42,301 bases of DNA from NCBI GenBank assembly GCA_049999725.1, contig JBNGIS010015120.1, positions 76,003-118,303 of the forward strand, written 5' to 3'. The notes beneath the pieces are model-generated. The model had not been told where the DNA came from. It did no database searches and saw only the letters and a list, made by a program, of their open reading frames with translations. Shown piece by piece: positions 22,766 through 33,965 of this stretch. The DNA is from Haplomitrium mnioides (taxonomy: Eukaryota > Marchantiophyta > Haplomitriopsida > Calobryales). Positions within the stretch are counted from its first letter, which is position 1. The number at the start of each line of letters is the position of its first letter. The translations under genes were made by a program, and so were the position numbers.

Positions 22766-22791
22766 GTTCCTAGTTCAAAGTAGCAGCTGTT
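22766..22791. repeat. Right TIR of TIR-2
   Basis: Reads GTTCCTAGTTCAAAGTAGCA then GCTGTT, followed by TSD CATA at 22792-22795. Perfect inverse of the left TIR except for one position. Confidence 0.92.
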
Positions 22792-22795
22792 CATA

Positions 22796-23999
22796 CAGAT
22801 GGTTTGCATCCTACTTCACAATTTGCCTTGCATTATAAATGGGTTGTGGATTTAGTCACCATGCTTATAGGAGTCTGGCAAAGACACTATTTAGTGTTAG
22901 CAAGGGAGGATTTACCAAATCAAGTCGAGGGTAGAGCTTTGCGAGTGAAAACAATGGAAGCAATTTGCAAAATTCTGCTTGAGGATGTCATTTGTTGCTA
23001 TGGATGTGTAGGAAAGATTACACAAAATAGAGGAGAGTTAGATGCTCAAGAAGCTAGAGAATTTTTTGCTCAATGTGGGGTCGAATTGGCCCTTACTACA
23101 ACTTACAACCCTGAAAAGAATGCCAAGAGTAAACAAAGACATCCACCCATCATTAAAGCTCTTATGAAGGCTTGCAAGGGGAAAGAATATGAGTGGCCAA
23201 GGCTTCTTCCATTTGCTCTATGGGCTGATAGAACAACTCAAAGCACAGTCACTGGCTACATGCTTGCTGAATTAATCCAAGGTCAAAAACCAATTATCCT
23301 ATTGAGGATCATATTCCAACTTGGAGTGCCTTACATTGGGAGGATCATATCTCACGAGAGGAGCTACTTGCACTTTGGATCAGGCAGCTGGAAAGAAGAC
23401 CTGAAGATATTGAGCTAGCAATGGAAAGATTGAAGAAAGCTTGCTTGAAGAACAAAGAGAGGTTTGATCGCCAACATCGGTTGAGGCCTAAGCAGATTCA
23501 TGAAGGAGATTGGGTGTTGGTATATGATAATAGCTTGGAAATTCAACATAGTGCACTCAAAAAATTCTCTAAGTGCTGGTTTGGACTGTATGTGGTAGTG
23601 ACAATTCAAGACAATGCTACTTATTCTCTAAGATATATGGATATGACACATCTCAAGGTTCCAATTGTTGGCAAACGAGTTAAACTCTTCAAGAACAGAG
23701 ATGGTGTTATGGATATTGAGGGACTGGTTTCTGAAGATGATCCTTATGCAAAGTAGACATCAAGTTCATCCATTCATTCGGGTGAAAGCCGACCACAACC
23801 TTTTTTGATTTTTGGTTCATATCGGAGGATGCACAAGTCCAGAGAGGGTGGGTGTCGTGTTGTGGGTCGGCTACTGCTTGAAACCACAAAGTATGCAAGT
23901 GATATTTCTGAAATAGATACTGACATGGAGGACGTATTTGATGAGGAACCAGACTTTCCAAGGATATGTGTATTAGAGGGAGGATTTGGATGTCAATAG
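22796..23999 (+). pseudogene. gypsy-2 integrase core and C-terminus, running into the 3' LTR
   Basis: Core strands include LHYKWVVDLVTM, IGVWQRHYLVLARED and VICCYGCVGKI. The second catalytic position reads TQNRGE (family Asp replaced by Asn) and the catalytic Glu position reads NAKSKQRH (Lys). WPRLLPFALWADRTTQSTVT follows, then after a frameshift near 23420 the C-terminal GPY/F-like barrel (GDWVLVYDNS, FSKCWFGLYVV, VGKRVKLFKNR). A TAG stands at 23754-23756, but the same frame stays open for another 80 codons through the purine tract and into the LTR, ending at TAG 23997-23999. Dead as an enzyme. Confidence 0.85.
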
Positions 24000-25582
24000 A
24001 GGAAATATGGGTTTTTTGGTTTTTCAACAAAACCTGTACAGAGCAAACTATGTTTTTATTATGTGAGTATTGAAATTAATATTTCATAGGCACATTATTT
24101 ATGTTAAATGTTATTAGTAACAATTTATAGAAGTAAAAAATCTATTGTAAACCAGGAGTTATAATTGGTCAAAGGTAAACTAGGACTCCTCAGAAAAGTC
24201 AAAAAAGAAAGTATATAAATAAAGAAAAATGAAAATATTATTTCATAAGTAGAAAGCTTATTTTAAAATCTTTACAACAGGTATAATACATGCAATTTGG
24301 ACTAGCATCAAGAATTTTAGAGGGAATCAGATTCATCTAGAATACACTAAAAAGGAGAAAAGTCAAGAGAGGCTACTTTAATCTTTGACTTGCTCTTTAA
24401 GAGAATCTAGAAATATGAAAGTAGCCTTTGTATTTAGGGAAAAATAAAAGGGAATAGCTGAATTGGTCAGATGCTTGGTCAAGGAAAGTTCCAAATGAGA
24501 AGCCTCTTCTTGAAAAAGTAAGAAAAAGTTAAAGTTACTTTAGAACTACTTTTGAGAAAAGCTCCAAATGAGAAGCTTCTTGAGAAAAAAGCAAAGATAC
24601 TTTAGTAGATATTCTAGGAAATACTTTTAAATTTAAAATTGAAAGGCTAGCTTTTACCTAGGGTAAAAGCATCTCTAGGTTTTACTAGTAGTAATTAGCT
24701 AAACTAGTATACAAAGAGAGAGAAGAGAGAGCAAAAGAGCTTAGAGTGGCTTGAGCTTAACATTCATTTTCACACTTGGGGAGTTTATTTTTGGCAAGAC
24801 TATTGGTGAGTTGCCTGGAGGAGCTCTTGGAGGACAAGTACTTAATGAGGGGTTTCCAAAAGAGTGAAGAGTTTTGATTGCCAAGTGGAGACGTGACGAG
24901 AAAGTGGCTATGAATTGAAAAACTTGTGAGAAGAATCGATAATGTATCGCCACCACGCAACAACATTGAATTGAAACGTTTCATCAACTTGATGAGCTAC
25001 TACTTATTCTTGCTAAACAACTTTGCCTCTTAGGCCACACCATTGTATCAACATTTGTACTCTTCAACGGAGTGGGTATAGACCTAAGAGCATGAGCAAT
25101 CATTCTATTGTCTCAAGGAGAAAATTTTTAATGTCTTCAACGGATAACTATAAAATGATCATCATAGTACGTGTGTTTATTATTGCTAATATCCATATGT
25201 ACCAACGATTAGTTGAGCAATTTGGAGTGGAAAGGATGGAGCAAATTTTGGCAGATCCCAACCCATTTGTTTTTCCTATTCTAATTCAAACAATTTTGCA
25301 AGGTATATATTTTTGCATTGTGGTAAGTGTGGTATTGTGGTAGGTGTGGTTGAAAGATGTACTAGAGTGAAGAAACATAATATCAATTCATGTTGGGAAA
25401 GAGTCTGGCCATCTATGACAAAGAGAATGGGAACGTGGAGGATTATTTCCAAGACTTCAAACGTGCCTACTTGTAAAGGATCGGTTCAAACAATGTCTCT
25501 GTAGCCAATGTGATGATGTGTGTTCACTAGCTAGAGCCAAATACCCGATGTATTCTCAGAGAAGAAAACGCGCACTACGACA
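23858..25582 (+). repeat. gypsy-2 3' LTR
   Basis: 1725 bp, starting TGTTGTGGGTCGGC and ending CTACGACA. It is preceded by the purine-rich tract AGAGAGGGTGGGTG (about 23841-23854). It aligns along its length with 8582-10308. Short ORFs on both strands recur in both LTRs only because the LTRs are copies. Confidence 0.88.
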
Positions 25583-26470
25583 CCGTCTCAATGCATCTTT
25601 GAGTAGATAAAACAACATAGTTGCTTCAGTGCACCTGGTAGTGGCCCAATTCAGCTTGAGATGTTTGCGGTTTTGTTTGTTTGTATAGAAATTGTCAACA
25701 AAACAAAGCTTCAAACCAAAAGCCATCGAGACTTCTTCATCCACTACCAATTCCTACTGTTTGTTGGAATTATATAAGTTTGGATCTTGTCACTTCACTT
25801 CCAACTATGCCTTATGGGTAGCCATTGTAGTATTTGTAGATAAGTTCGACAAGTATATTCATTTAGTACCTACGTTGGATGCAGTGGATGCCTCACAATG
25901 GGTGAAAATTTCCTTTGGTCTTGTCTTCCATCATCATGTTGTGGCTAATGTGTTAATCTCTAATAGGGATCTGCATTTCACTGGAAATTTTTGGCAAGAG
26001 TTGTTCAAGCATTTGGGAACCAAGCTTTCTATGTCTACTATTTATCATCGTCAAATAGATGGGAAAATAGAGCACGCTAATTGCACTGTGGAGGATATGC
26101 TTTATGCATTCATCAATGTTTATCACACCGATTGAGATAGTCTTTTACCAATTGTAAAGTTCGCCAACAACAACTCCAAAGAAGCAAGTAATAGGTTTTC
26201 TCTTTTCTTTCTTAGTTCGGGTCAACATCCTCTTGTTCCCGATGATTTGTTTTCTTTTTCTTTTTCTAATGTTCCAAGTATTTCTACTTTTTGCCTTGTT
26301 TATCTTCTTCTTTGCAAGATGCTCCCAACCATCTTACTACTACTCAAAATCAGAAAAAAAAAATATGTGGATAGATGTCATCGTGATTTCTCTTATGTTT
26401 TAGATAACTAAGTTATGTTTTCTACTCACCATCTCCTATTTTCTGTAGGTACTCAAGCCCATAAGTTACT
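25583..26470 (+). pseudogene. gypsy-1 integrase core
   Basis: Resumes the frame cut at 8581. The zinc-binding end (HL, VDKTT, LYRNCQQNKASNQKP) is followed by core strands SLDLVTSLPT and VFVDKFDKYIHLVPTLD. The second catalytic site reads ISNRDLHFTGNFWQ (first Asp of the family S-D-R-D replaced by Asn). YHRQIDGKIEHANCTVEDM keeps the catalytic Glu. A TGA lies near 26134 and further stops follow. The linker STHHLLFSVGTQAHKL stops at the gypsy-3 insertion and resumes at 40762. Confidence 0.88.
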
Positions 26471-28422
26471 TGTTAGCATTGTGGTTGGACCCTTATCTCC
26501 TTTCCAACTGATATACACCCACTTCAAGGCTCACTTGTGTTTCAAGACCTTTTATGGGAGGGGCTTTGCACCGATTTGACCCCAACTCCTACTTACTCCC
26601 TCTGGAGTGACTGCAACACCACCTAACAACACCCAAACACAACACATGCATGCACACACCCACCGTCACACCTCCCTCAATTGCCCGAGTATGCAAGTCT
26701 CACCCCTCCTTCAGGTCTTAACCTCGAAAGGTGCCACTTAGGAGGCATGGGCGGACAGAACACGGGATCTGATTCTTATATGAAATGGCTCCTTTGCAAG
26801 TTCTCTCTTGGGAGCCTTAAGTGGTTCCTCTTTGTCTCACAATCCTTTTCCACTAGCCAACAATTGCTTCAACAGCAACCCTACTCATTCACACTCACTT
26901 TCTAATGGCGCACACGAATAGACTGATGCACTGTTGAGGGCAATCCAAAATATAATTCAGGAGTCCAAAATTGGATCTAATCACTTTGTGTACAAAGGGG
27001 AAACAAGTCCCAGCATCCAAGTTACCACAATGCAATGTTATTAATCCTGGGTGTTATCAAGATCTAAACAAATGGAATGCAAGCACTCCAAATACTAAGA
27101 ACTTCATAAAACTACAAATAGAACACAAATCTAACTATACACACGGACATAGATATACATATACATGCACCCTGTCTCGCCATCATTGTAGGCCTTCCCA
27201 CGTCTCAAGACCCAAGCTTTCCCTCAGACTTCCCTTCAACTCCAATCAACAACTCCAGTCTTCCTCTAATTCTTCACCCATGCACTCTTATCTAGATAGT
27301 TTTTCAACTTCCCTCACAAGAAGCTCTGAATTTACTTCCTCATGCTTGGAAGAGGATTTCTTTAACTTCCACCTCAAGAAGACAGTCCCCTCGACTGTTG
27401 GCCACCCACTCCACCTTAAGCATTGAATGGATCTCCTCTGTAGTGCCCGGGCACTAACATAGACACACCTCTCTTGACTTCACTTGAGAAATTCGACCAA
27501 AAATGCCCCCGAACGCCTCTACGATTGATGCTCCTGCACAAATGATGATGAGACGACCCCAAGATCCCTCCTTGGTAGCCTCTCTCGAATTCAAGACCAA
27601 AAGAATTCCCTTCAGCTTCAAGTAGCGATACACCTCCAAATGCTGGTCCATTTGCAACGATGAGTCCACCTGGATTGCTTGAGACTCAAGAGCTCCATGC
27701 TCAACGATTCTCAGCGCCTCTCTAGTCCACCTCTACCCCCGCTGGTCCCTCTGCACGAGTCCACTCGCCTCACATGAATCCTTCTTGGAATGCTTTCCCC
27801 TCTCCTTCGCCGCGTCTTCCTCTTCGAGCTTGCTCTCACAACTCAATTTTGCATCTTCATCAACCTCTCAAATGTCGCAATGATCCATTCTATACCCCCT
27901 GGTAGGCGCGCGTCCCCCTCCAGCGTTTCTTGTTCAAGATTGTTCCTTTCCTCCTCGTTGGACTTGGTCGTTTTTCTCGTTAGCAACTGTTTCTTCGCAC
28001 GGTGACACATGTTTGTACGATCGAGGGCTAATCCAAGTTTAACGGTCATCTCTGAAGCTCTCCCGGGTTGGGAGAGGACAACTTCGGTGAAGGTTGAAGA
28101 TGGAAATTGCTGAGCCATTTGCGGATCCCCAATGCCCGTACTTGAAGAGTCACAATCTGCGATTGCATTGCAGCTGGTCCACATTTAAATATGAAGCAGT
28201 CCCCGATCAGATTGCTTCGAAGTAGTAAGCTAGGTGCAGACCCAAAGCTAGGGGCCAAAGAGGTCTTTCTGCAGAGAGATCCAAAAAGAATTGTCTGAAG
28301 AGCGTTGGGTTCGCTGATCAATGCCAAAGATTGGCTGCCCGACGTATCCCGTGGGCTGATCCGCAATTTTTTTCTTGGCCACCTCTCAATTTCCCTCAGC
28401 CTACTTCCCCTTTGCCATGTTT

Positions 28423-28690
28423 TCGAAGGTTCCCGCGGACACCTCTTAGGCTGCCACGTTTCCGAAGATTCTTACGGAGTCCTATCAGGCTGCCACGTTT
28501 CTGAAGAATCCCGGAGACACCTCTCAGGCTGCCATGTTTCCGAAGATTCTTGTGGACTCCTCTTAGGCTGCCATGTTTCCGAAGATTCTCGCAGACTCCT
28601 CTCATGCTGCCATGCTTTCAAAGATTCTTGTGGACTCTTCTGAAGCTGCCACGCTTCCAAAGATTCTCGCGGACTCCTCGAGTCTGCCAT
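28423..28690. repeat. 39-bp tandem repeats in left gypsy-3 LTR
   Basis: About six to seven units of GCTGCCACGTTTCCGAAGAT plus TCTTGCGGACTCCTCTCAG-type sequence, at 28451, 28490, 28529, 28568, 28607 and 28646. Because 39 is a multiple of three, the minus strand reads as a 13-residue peptide repeat (SSETWQP). The same array lies at 38700-38990. Confidence 0.85.
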
Positions 28691-28760
28691 ATTTCTGCTG
28701 TATCTTACGGCCTGCTCCCAGACCGCCACATTTCCGATGTCGCGCCGTCCACTGGCACCT

Positions 28761-29310
28761 GCAAGGTGGAAGTTGGACCGCTGCTGCCCCTTGTTCCGCA
28801 ATTGACCTTCCTTCCGATGGATCCCGCAGACTCCTCCAAAGTTGTACCTTCCGTTGTTTCCCACGGACACTCCCCTGGCTACCACGTCTCCGTTGTTGCC
28901 TAGGGACTTTCTGAAGTCACCACGTTTTCGATATCGTGCCATTCGCCACCGCTCGCAAGGTGGAAGTTGGACCGCCGTTGCCTCCTGTTCCGCAATTAAC
29001 CTTCCTTCCATTGGATCCCGCGGACTCCTCCGAAGTTGTACCCTCCGCTGTTTCCCACAAACACTCCCCCGGTTGCCACGTCTCCGTTGTTGCCCATGGA
29101 CTCTCTGAAGTTGCCACGTCTCCGATGTCACGCCGTCCGCAACTGCCCGCAAGGTGGAAGTTGGACCACCGCTGCCCCCTGTTCCGCAATTGACCTTCTT
29201 TTCGATGGATCCCGCAGACTCCTCCAAAGTTGTACCCTCCGCTGTTTCCCACAGACACTCCCCCAGTTGCCACGTCTCCATTGTCGCGCCGTCCTTTGCT
29301 GCCCGCAAGG
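28761..29310. repeat. 194-bp tandem repeats in left gypsy-3 LTR
   Basis: The phrase GCAAGGTGGAAGTTGGACC recurs at 28761, 28955, 29149 and 29305, giving two 194-bp units, one shortened 156-bp unit and the start of a fourth. The sister LTR has only three occurrences. Confidence 0.85.
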
Positions 29311-30636
29311 TGGAAGTTGGACCGTCGTAGTTGACCTGGTTCCACAGTTTACCTTTTTAAGACCCGAAGGATCCAACGGACCCTCCGTGAGTGCCACGTA
29401 ATCCGCAACAGCATCGTCCGACGTCGTTTTCAAAGGGGGAGGCAGACCGACGCACTGACCTGGTTCCGTGGAATCCAACGAGCTCCGCCACGTTGCCACG
29501 TGTCCAGTGAATCTCCCAGAGCTTTGCGAGGATGCCATGTAATCCGAGAGGCCGCCGTCTGACGCCATTATCAACTGGAGAGCTTGACCGTCGCGTTGAC
29601 CTTAGTTTCCGATGAAGATTGTGGACTCTCCCCTTCGCCCACATTTCCACAAATCTCTGTGGGCCTCCTGCGCTTGCCACGTCTCCGCTGAAGACCCACG
29701 GACACCTTGGGCTTGCTATCTCTCCGTAAAGATCCACGGACTCCTTGGAGCCCGCCACAACCCCGCAAAGACCCACGGACTCCTTGAAGACGTTACGTAA
29801 TTCGTTGAATCTTCCGGAGCCCTTCAAAGATGCCACGTTTCCGCAAACAATCCACGGACACTAAAGGAAGGTGTCACAGACCCCGGTAGAACTCGTTTCA
29901 TGCTTGAGGGATCAAAGTATCCCCCAATCCCTCGCCTAGTCATTGCTCACGAAGGCCTCGACCTTTTCTTTCTCTCCCTGATCTTTGCCTCTGATGTGTG
30001 GCATCTGAAGGCTTGCCCCATGGCCTTTCTTTATCTACGATCTCTTCTCCCATTGCCATCCTTCGATCTCCGCCCCGTGTCTCGGATCCTTCTTCCTCCT
30101 CGTGGCTGATCGCCTCTAGTGGCGTTCCTTCCTCCCTGCTAGGGCCTCGATTCCTACATTCCGCTGGCACTTATAGGCTCCGTACTGCTTCCGTTAAAAT
30201 TTAGTGGTGCCACCCTTGCGAGCGGACACAGCTCCCTGTTTCAGCCTCGAAGCCACCTGCAAACCTATCCTCCTTGGCATCTGAAGCTCCTCTTCCTCTT
30301 CCTTGCTCACTCAACTCTGCTTGCTTGTGATCTCCCTTCTATCTTGATTTGTTGAGAGTCCATATGAACCATCTACTTGCATTCCCTTTGCCTCTGACTT
30401 CTCTTGATTCCATAGGGCTCCTTTCTTGCATTGCATGATTCGTGACATCCACTAGGAATAACGGAAAAGGAAGAGAAGGAAGAGGAGAGAGGGAAGAGAG
30501 GGGAAGGATGGAAAAATAATAAAATAACAATAAAGTATAATAAAATACAAAAGACTAATACAAACTGAAAGAATAAACTAGGCTAGGAGCTCGGTAATCA
30601 CCAAAAAGCAAAAAATTCAATGACACCCGACCGACA

Positions 30637-30928
30637 TACCTCCCATTTTCATTGTGTAGTGACCTCGCAAACACCCTTCCTCCTTTTGACCTTCTTGGGC
30701 TCCTCAGTGGCCGCCACTCTGACCTTCCTTGTTGGATGCCCTTTAGTCAACTTGGCCACCACACAACGCACCACTCACACAACACAAAGACACGAACGAA
30801 CACACCCCACCAAACTCCTATACCCAACACCTACACTCCCCTGCCGGACTTGGTACACCTATGTGTGCCAACTCTCATCATACATATGTACAAAACTCCC
30901 ACACCTGCTGTACATGACGGTGCCCCTC
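30637..30928 (-). other. gypsy-3 polypurine tract and 3' untranslated region
   Basis: On the minus strand AAAATGGGAGGTA abuts the LTR start TGTCGG and is the plus-strand primer tract. The rest, between the end of pol and this tract, is CA-rich with no recognisable gene. Confidence 0.65.
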
Positions 30929-32060
30929 TTATTGGTCCTCTTGGTGGCAATACCGCTTGAGCCTGTCGTAATGGACCCAATTGGGAAGGTGTGCCCATGT
31001 CACTGTGCTCAACTCTACTAACCCATTGTCATGAAGCACTCTCACCATGTAGGGCCCCATCCACCAGGTATGCAGCTTCCCGAGAAAGCGCAAGAACCTG
31101 CTGTTATAGAGTAGCACCAAATCCCCACCTTTGAAGTCGACTGGCTGCAGCTTCTTGTCATGTTGCTTCTTGGACAACTATTGGTGATGTTCCAGCCTCT
31201 CGTACGCTCCTGCCCTGGTTTCTTCTAAGACCTCCAGCTAATATACCCTTTCCATTTGGCTTGAGCCCTCCGCCATTCTCTCCTCCACTATCACTCAAGT
31301 TCTTGGGACTTCAAACTCCACCGGGACCAGCAAGTGTTGTCCAAAGACCAAGAAGTAAGGGCAGTGGTCTGTGGTTGTCTTCTAGGCCAGGTTATATGCA
31401 TGGGTGGCCATTAGCAGCTTCAGATCCCAGTTCACTTTATTGGTTGCCATCGATTTGTTCAAAATTTTGCTCATAATTCCGTTGGCCCTCTCTGTTAACC
31501 CATTAGCCTTAAGGTGGTAGGCTGTGTGGTTTTCTGATGCTTGACTAGATACCTCCCTGTGAGCTCACCAATGACTTGATTAACAAAATGTGTGCCTTGG
31601 TCACTCACCAACTCCAATGGTACTCCGAATCGGGTGAAGATCTACTCGTAGAGGAATCGAGCCACCGTCGACGCGTCAACCTTCCTGGTTGTCCTAGCCT
31701 CAACCCGCTTGGTGGCGTAGTAAGTGGAAACCAGAATGTACCTATTCTTGCGCCTCGTGGACGGAGTGATGGGCCCAATGAAGTCAATTCCCCACTTCTT
31801 GAATATGGCTAAGGGAATGATCGGCATAGGGGATGGTGGCAGGTTGCTGCCGATTTCCCAGTCTGTTGACAAGCATCACACATTTTTACAAAGAAGTGGA
31901 CATCCCTATCCAGGGTGGGCCACTAATATTTAGCGTCTAGAATTTTTTGGATGGTGGTTTTTGCAGCAAAATGACCACCGGCCTCTTCCTCGTGCATGGC
32001 CCGCATCACCACTGTGGACTGGTCTTTCTCCAGACACCTATGTATCTGCCCATCCATGCC
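30929..32060 (-). pseudogene. gypsy-3 integrase
   Basis: On the minus strand the zinc-binding region (WPTLDRDVHFFVKMCDACQ) leads to KKWGIDFIGPI with the first Asp, RYILVSTYYATKRVEA, then IFTRFGVPLELVSDQGTHF with the second Asp. After a frameshift, YHLKANGLTERANGIMSK keeps the catalytic Glu. The C-terminal barrel is KGGDLVLLYNSRF...WWMGPYMV, ending RLKRYCHQEDQ near 30929. All three acidic residues survive, but stops near 31642 and about 31270 and the frameshift break it. Confidence 0.88.
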
Positions 32061-32990
32061 TTACCGGTGCAACATTCCCTTGATAATGAGAAAATGCCTC
32101 ACCTTTATGAGAAACACTGTTGCTTGTTCTGAGGTGCGCCCTGGGGGGCTCCTTACCGTCAAGAGGAACCCAATGATGTCCCCATATTTTGTGGGTCTCC
32201 CTTCCCTGATGTGGAATAGATCTTCATCAAGGAAGGTGTCCCCCACTCCCTCCACACTCGGCTGCCCCTCAATCCTCGAGAAGAAATTGGCATTCTGGTG
32301 TTTCTTCCCCGGCTTGATCCATACCTCAAAATCAAACTCCTGGAGTAGCAACATCCACCTCGCCACTCTCCCAGTCAGATCAAGCTTGTTGACCATGTAT
32401 TTCAAGGCATCATGATCAGTGTGGAACACCACTTTGTAGTGCAACAGGTAGTGCTTGAATTTCTTCAGCGAGTAGATTATCCCGAGAGCCTCACGATCAG
32501 TGGGCGATTAATTTTATTTTGCCGTTGAGAGGAGTCTATTGGCAAAGTGGATCAAGTAGTCCCTTCCTTCCTCATCCAGCTGGCTCAACACTGCTCCCAC
32601 ACAGAAGCTTGAAAAAATCACCATCACGTGGAACTTCTTGGCCCAGTTTGGGGGTGCTAGGATAGGTGCGTTGGCCAATCGCCTTTTGAGCTCATTAAAA
32701 TTAGATCTCCTGGGCTCAGTTGGCTGAAAATCACTGCCCCTCTTCACCATCTCAGTTAGGTGGTAGGCTACTAGGGCAAATTTTGGGATGAACCTCCAGT
32801 AGTAGCCCACACATCCCAGGAATTCCTGCGCCTCCACTAGGCACGTTGGAAATGCCACACTCAGCCATACTACCATTTTGTCCTGGTCCACGACAATTCT
32901 CTGGCTGGAGACCTTATGCCCTAGTAGTATCCCTTCTCTTACTGCAAAGAAACATTTTCCAAGGTGCAACTGCAACCCCGTTTCCCTGCA
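32061..32990 (-). pseudogene. gypsy-3 RNase H and RT thumb/connection
   Basis: The minus-strand frame begins LHLGKCFFAVREGILLGHKV (RT thumb), then EAQEFLGCVGYYWRFIPKF and KKFHVMVIFSSFCVGAVLSQ. RNase H blocks are DREALGIIYSLKKFKHYLL, FHTDHDALKYMVNK and LQEFDFEVWIKPGKKHQNAN. Two stops near 32508-32514 separate two long open stretches of 153 and 127 codons. The Asp residue of the first RNase H strand appears lost (VIFSS). Confidence 0.88.
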
Positions 32991-33965
32991 ACGCTAAAAT
33001 GTGAGCCGTTTATGCTCCTCATGATCCTTGACCTTGCCATATACCACGAAATCATCTATGAAGATCTCGAGGAACTTCTTGAGATAGTCTCAAAACATGT
33101 TCATCATTAATCTCTGGAATGTACTTGGAGCGTTACAGAGACCAAATGGCATTCTTTGAAATGCAAACACTCCCCACTCCGTCGTGAAATCAGTTGTTAG
33201 TTGGTCCTCCTCTCGTATCCACACCTAATTGTATCTGGAGTACCCATCCATGAAATTGTAAAGTTCGTGCTGCCCCACCAGGTCCAACACCCCATCAGTG
33301 AAAGGTAGGGGGTAGTGGTCCTTCTTCATTGCTGCATTCAGCTTGGGAAAATCTTGGCAAACCCTAATTTTTGGTTTTCCGTCCAAGCCCGCCTTCTTCG
33401 GCACCACCACCAAAGGGGACACCCATTCGCTCTTTAGGATAGGATATATGAGCCCTGCCTCTAGGAGCTTATCCACCTCCTCTTTAACCAGTAGAGAGAA
33501 GTGTGGGTTCATTTGGTACTGTCGCTACTTTACGAAGGTAGCGTTGGCCTCCAAATCAATTCTGTGCTCCTCTAGTTCTCTGGGCACGCCCTTCAAGTCC
33601 ATGTGGCTCCATGCAAATATGTCACTGAAATTCCCCATGGTCTGCATGAAGGCTCTCTCAGCTCCTCTGTTTAGAGCGAATCGAAGTTGGAATGTCCTTC
33701 CGTCGGGAATCGTTATCTCTCGGTACTGCTTTGCTCTTATGACCTCCACTTTGTTCCTGCTCGTGGAATCATAGTCCGACTCCAAGTGGGCAAGCCTTAG
33801 GTCATCTGTAGTAGGCTTTTTGTCATGCTCCCTCATCCCACCTTGGTGATCATCCTCCCATGAGATGATAACTGCAGCCGACTCCCCTTTTAGCTCAGTT
33901 TCATGGGTGGACGTGGATGCCTCTGACTCCCCTTTTTGGTTAGGTCCAGAGCTGAGGATTGACAC
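32991..33965 (-). pseudogene. gypsy-3 reverse transcriptase
   Basis: The pre-RT part contains FSDIFAWSHMDLKGVPREL and HRIDLEANATFVK. RT reads VKEEVDKLLEAGLIYPILKS, WVSPLVVVPKKAG, RVCQDFPKLNAA, FMDGYSRYN, RMPFGLCNAPSTFQRLM and the catalytic FIDDF at 33048-33062. Stops occur at about 33090, 33222 and 33522. The DIFAWS and MPFGLCNAP blocks place it among Ty3/gypsy elements. Confidence 0.9.

Larger units (their letters stand above)
18101..22791. mobile_element. TIR-2: complete TIR DNA element inside gypsy-2 integrase
   Basis: This 4691-bp element has 26-bp terminal inverted repeats that match at 25 of 26 positions (18101-18126 and 22766-22791), with weaker inverted similarity for about 12 bp more. 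A 4-bp duplication CATA flanks it (18097-18100 and 22792-22795). Deleting the element and one CATA joins NHH to TDGLHPT in the correct integrase frame, so the ends are exact. Subterminal 25-bp repeats lie near both ends. The interior has short coding-like plus-strand fragments but no transposase I recognise. The TSD length excludes MULE (9 bp) and hAT (8 bp) and the ends are not CACTA. The superfamily is undetermined. Confidence 0.88.
8582..25582 (+). mobile_element. gypsy-2: LTR-complete Ty3/gypsy element with internal insertions
   Basis: Two LTRs (8582-10308 and 23858-25582) both start TGTTGTGG and end CTACGACA. They resemble each other at roughly 90-95% in stretches compared by eye. Between them are gag with a CCHC knuckle, protease, RT, RNase H and integrase in Ty3/gypsy order. 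The internal region is 13.5 kb. Removing TIR-2 (4.7 kb) and the unexplained 12640-15830 segment leaves about 5.7 kb, a normal length. Flanks (TGTCA left, CCGTC right) do not form a clean duplication. Placement inside gypsy-1 rests on integrase motifs on the two sides. Confidence 0.88.
26471..30636 (-). repeat. gypsy-3 3' LTR (left copy)
   Basis: 4166 bp, TGTTAGC...CCGACA on the plus strand. A 142-bp stretch near its edge matches the right copy at about 93% by eye. It holds a 39-bp repeat array (28423-28690), a 194-bp array (28761-29310) and a purine-rich tract near 30465-30520. The long reading frames here (for example 28472-29308 on the minus strand) follow the repeats and have no family resemblance. 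Confidence 0.88.

Noticed and set aside
18101-22791. CACTA, hAT or MULE identity for TIR-2
   Set aside because: The termini do not begin CACTA and the TSD is 4 bp, not 3, 8 or 9 bp.
28472-29308. Long minus-strand open frame of 278 codons with peptide repeats
   Set aside because: It lies wholly in the gypsy-3 LTR and is produced by the 39-bp (13-codon) repeats. The sister LTR does not keep the same frame, and composition is that of repeat DNA.
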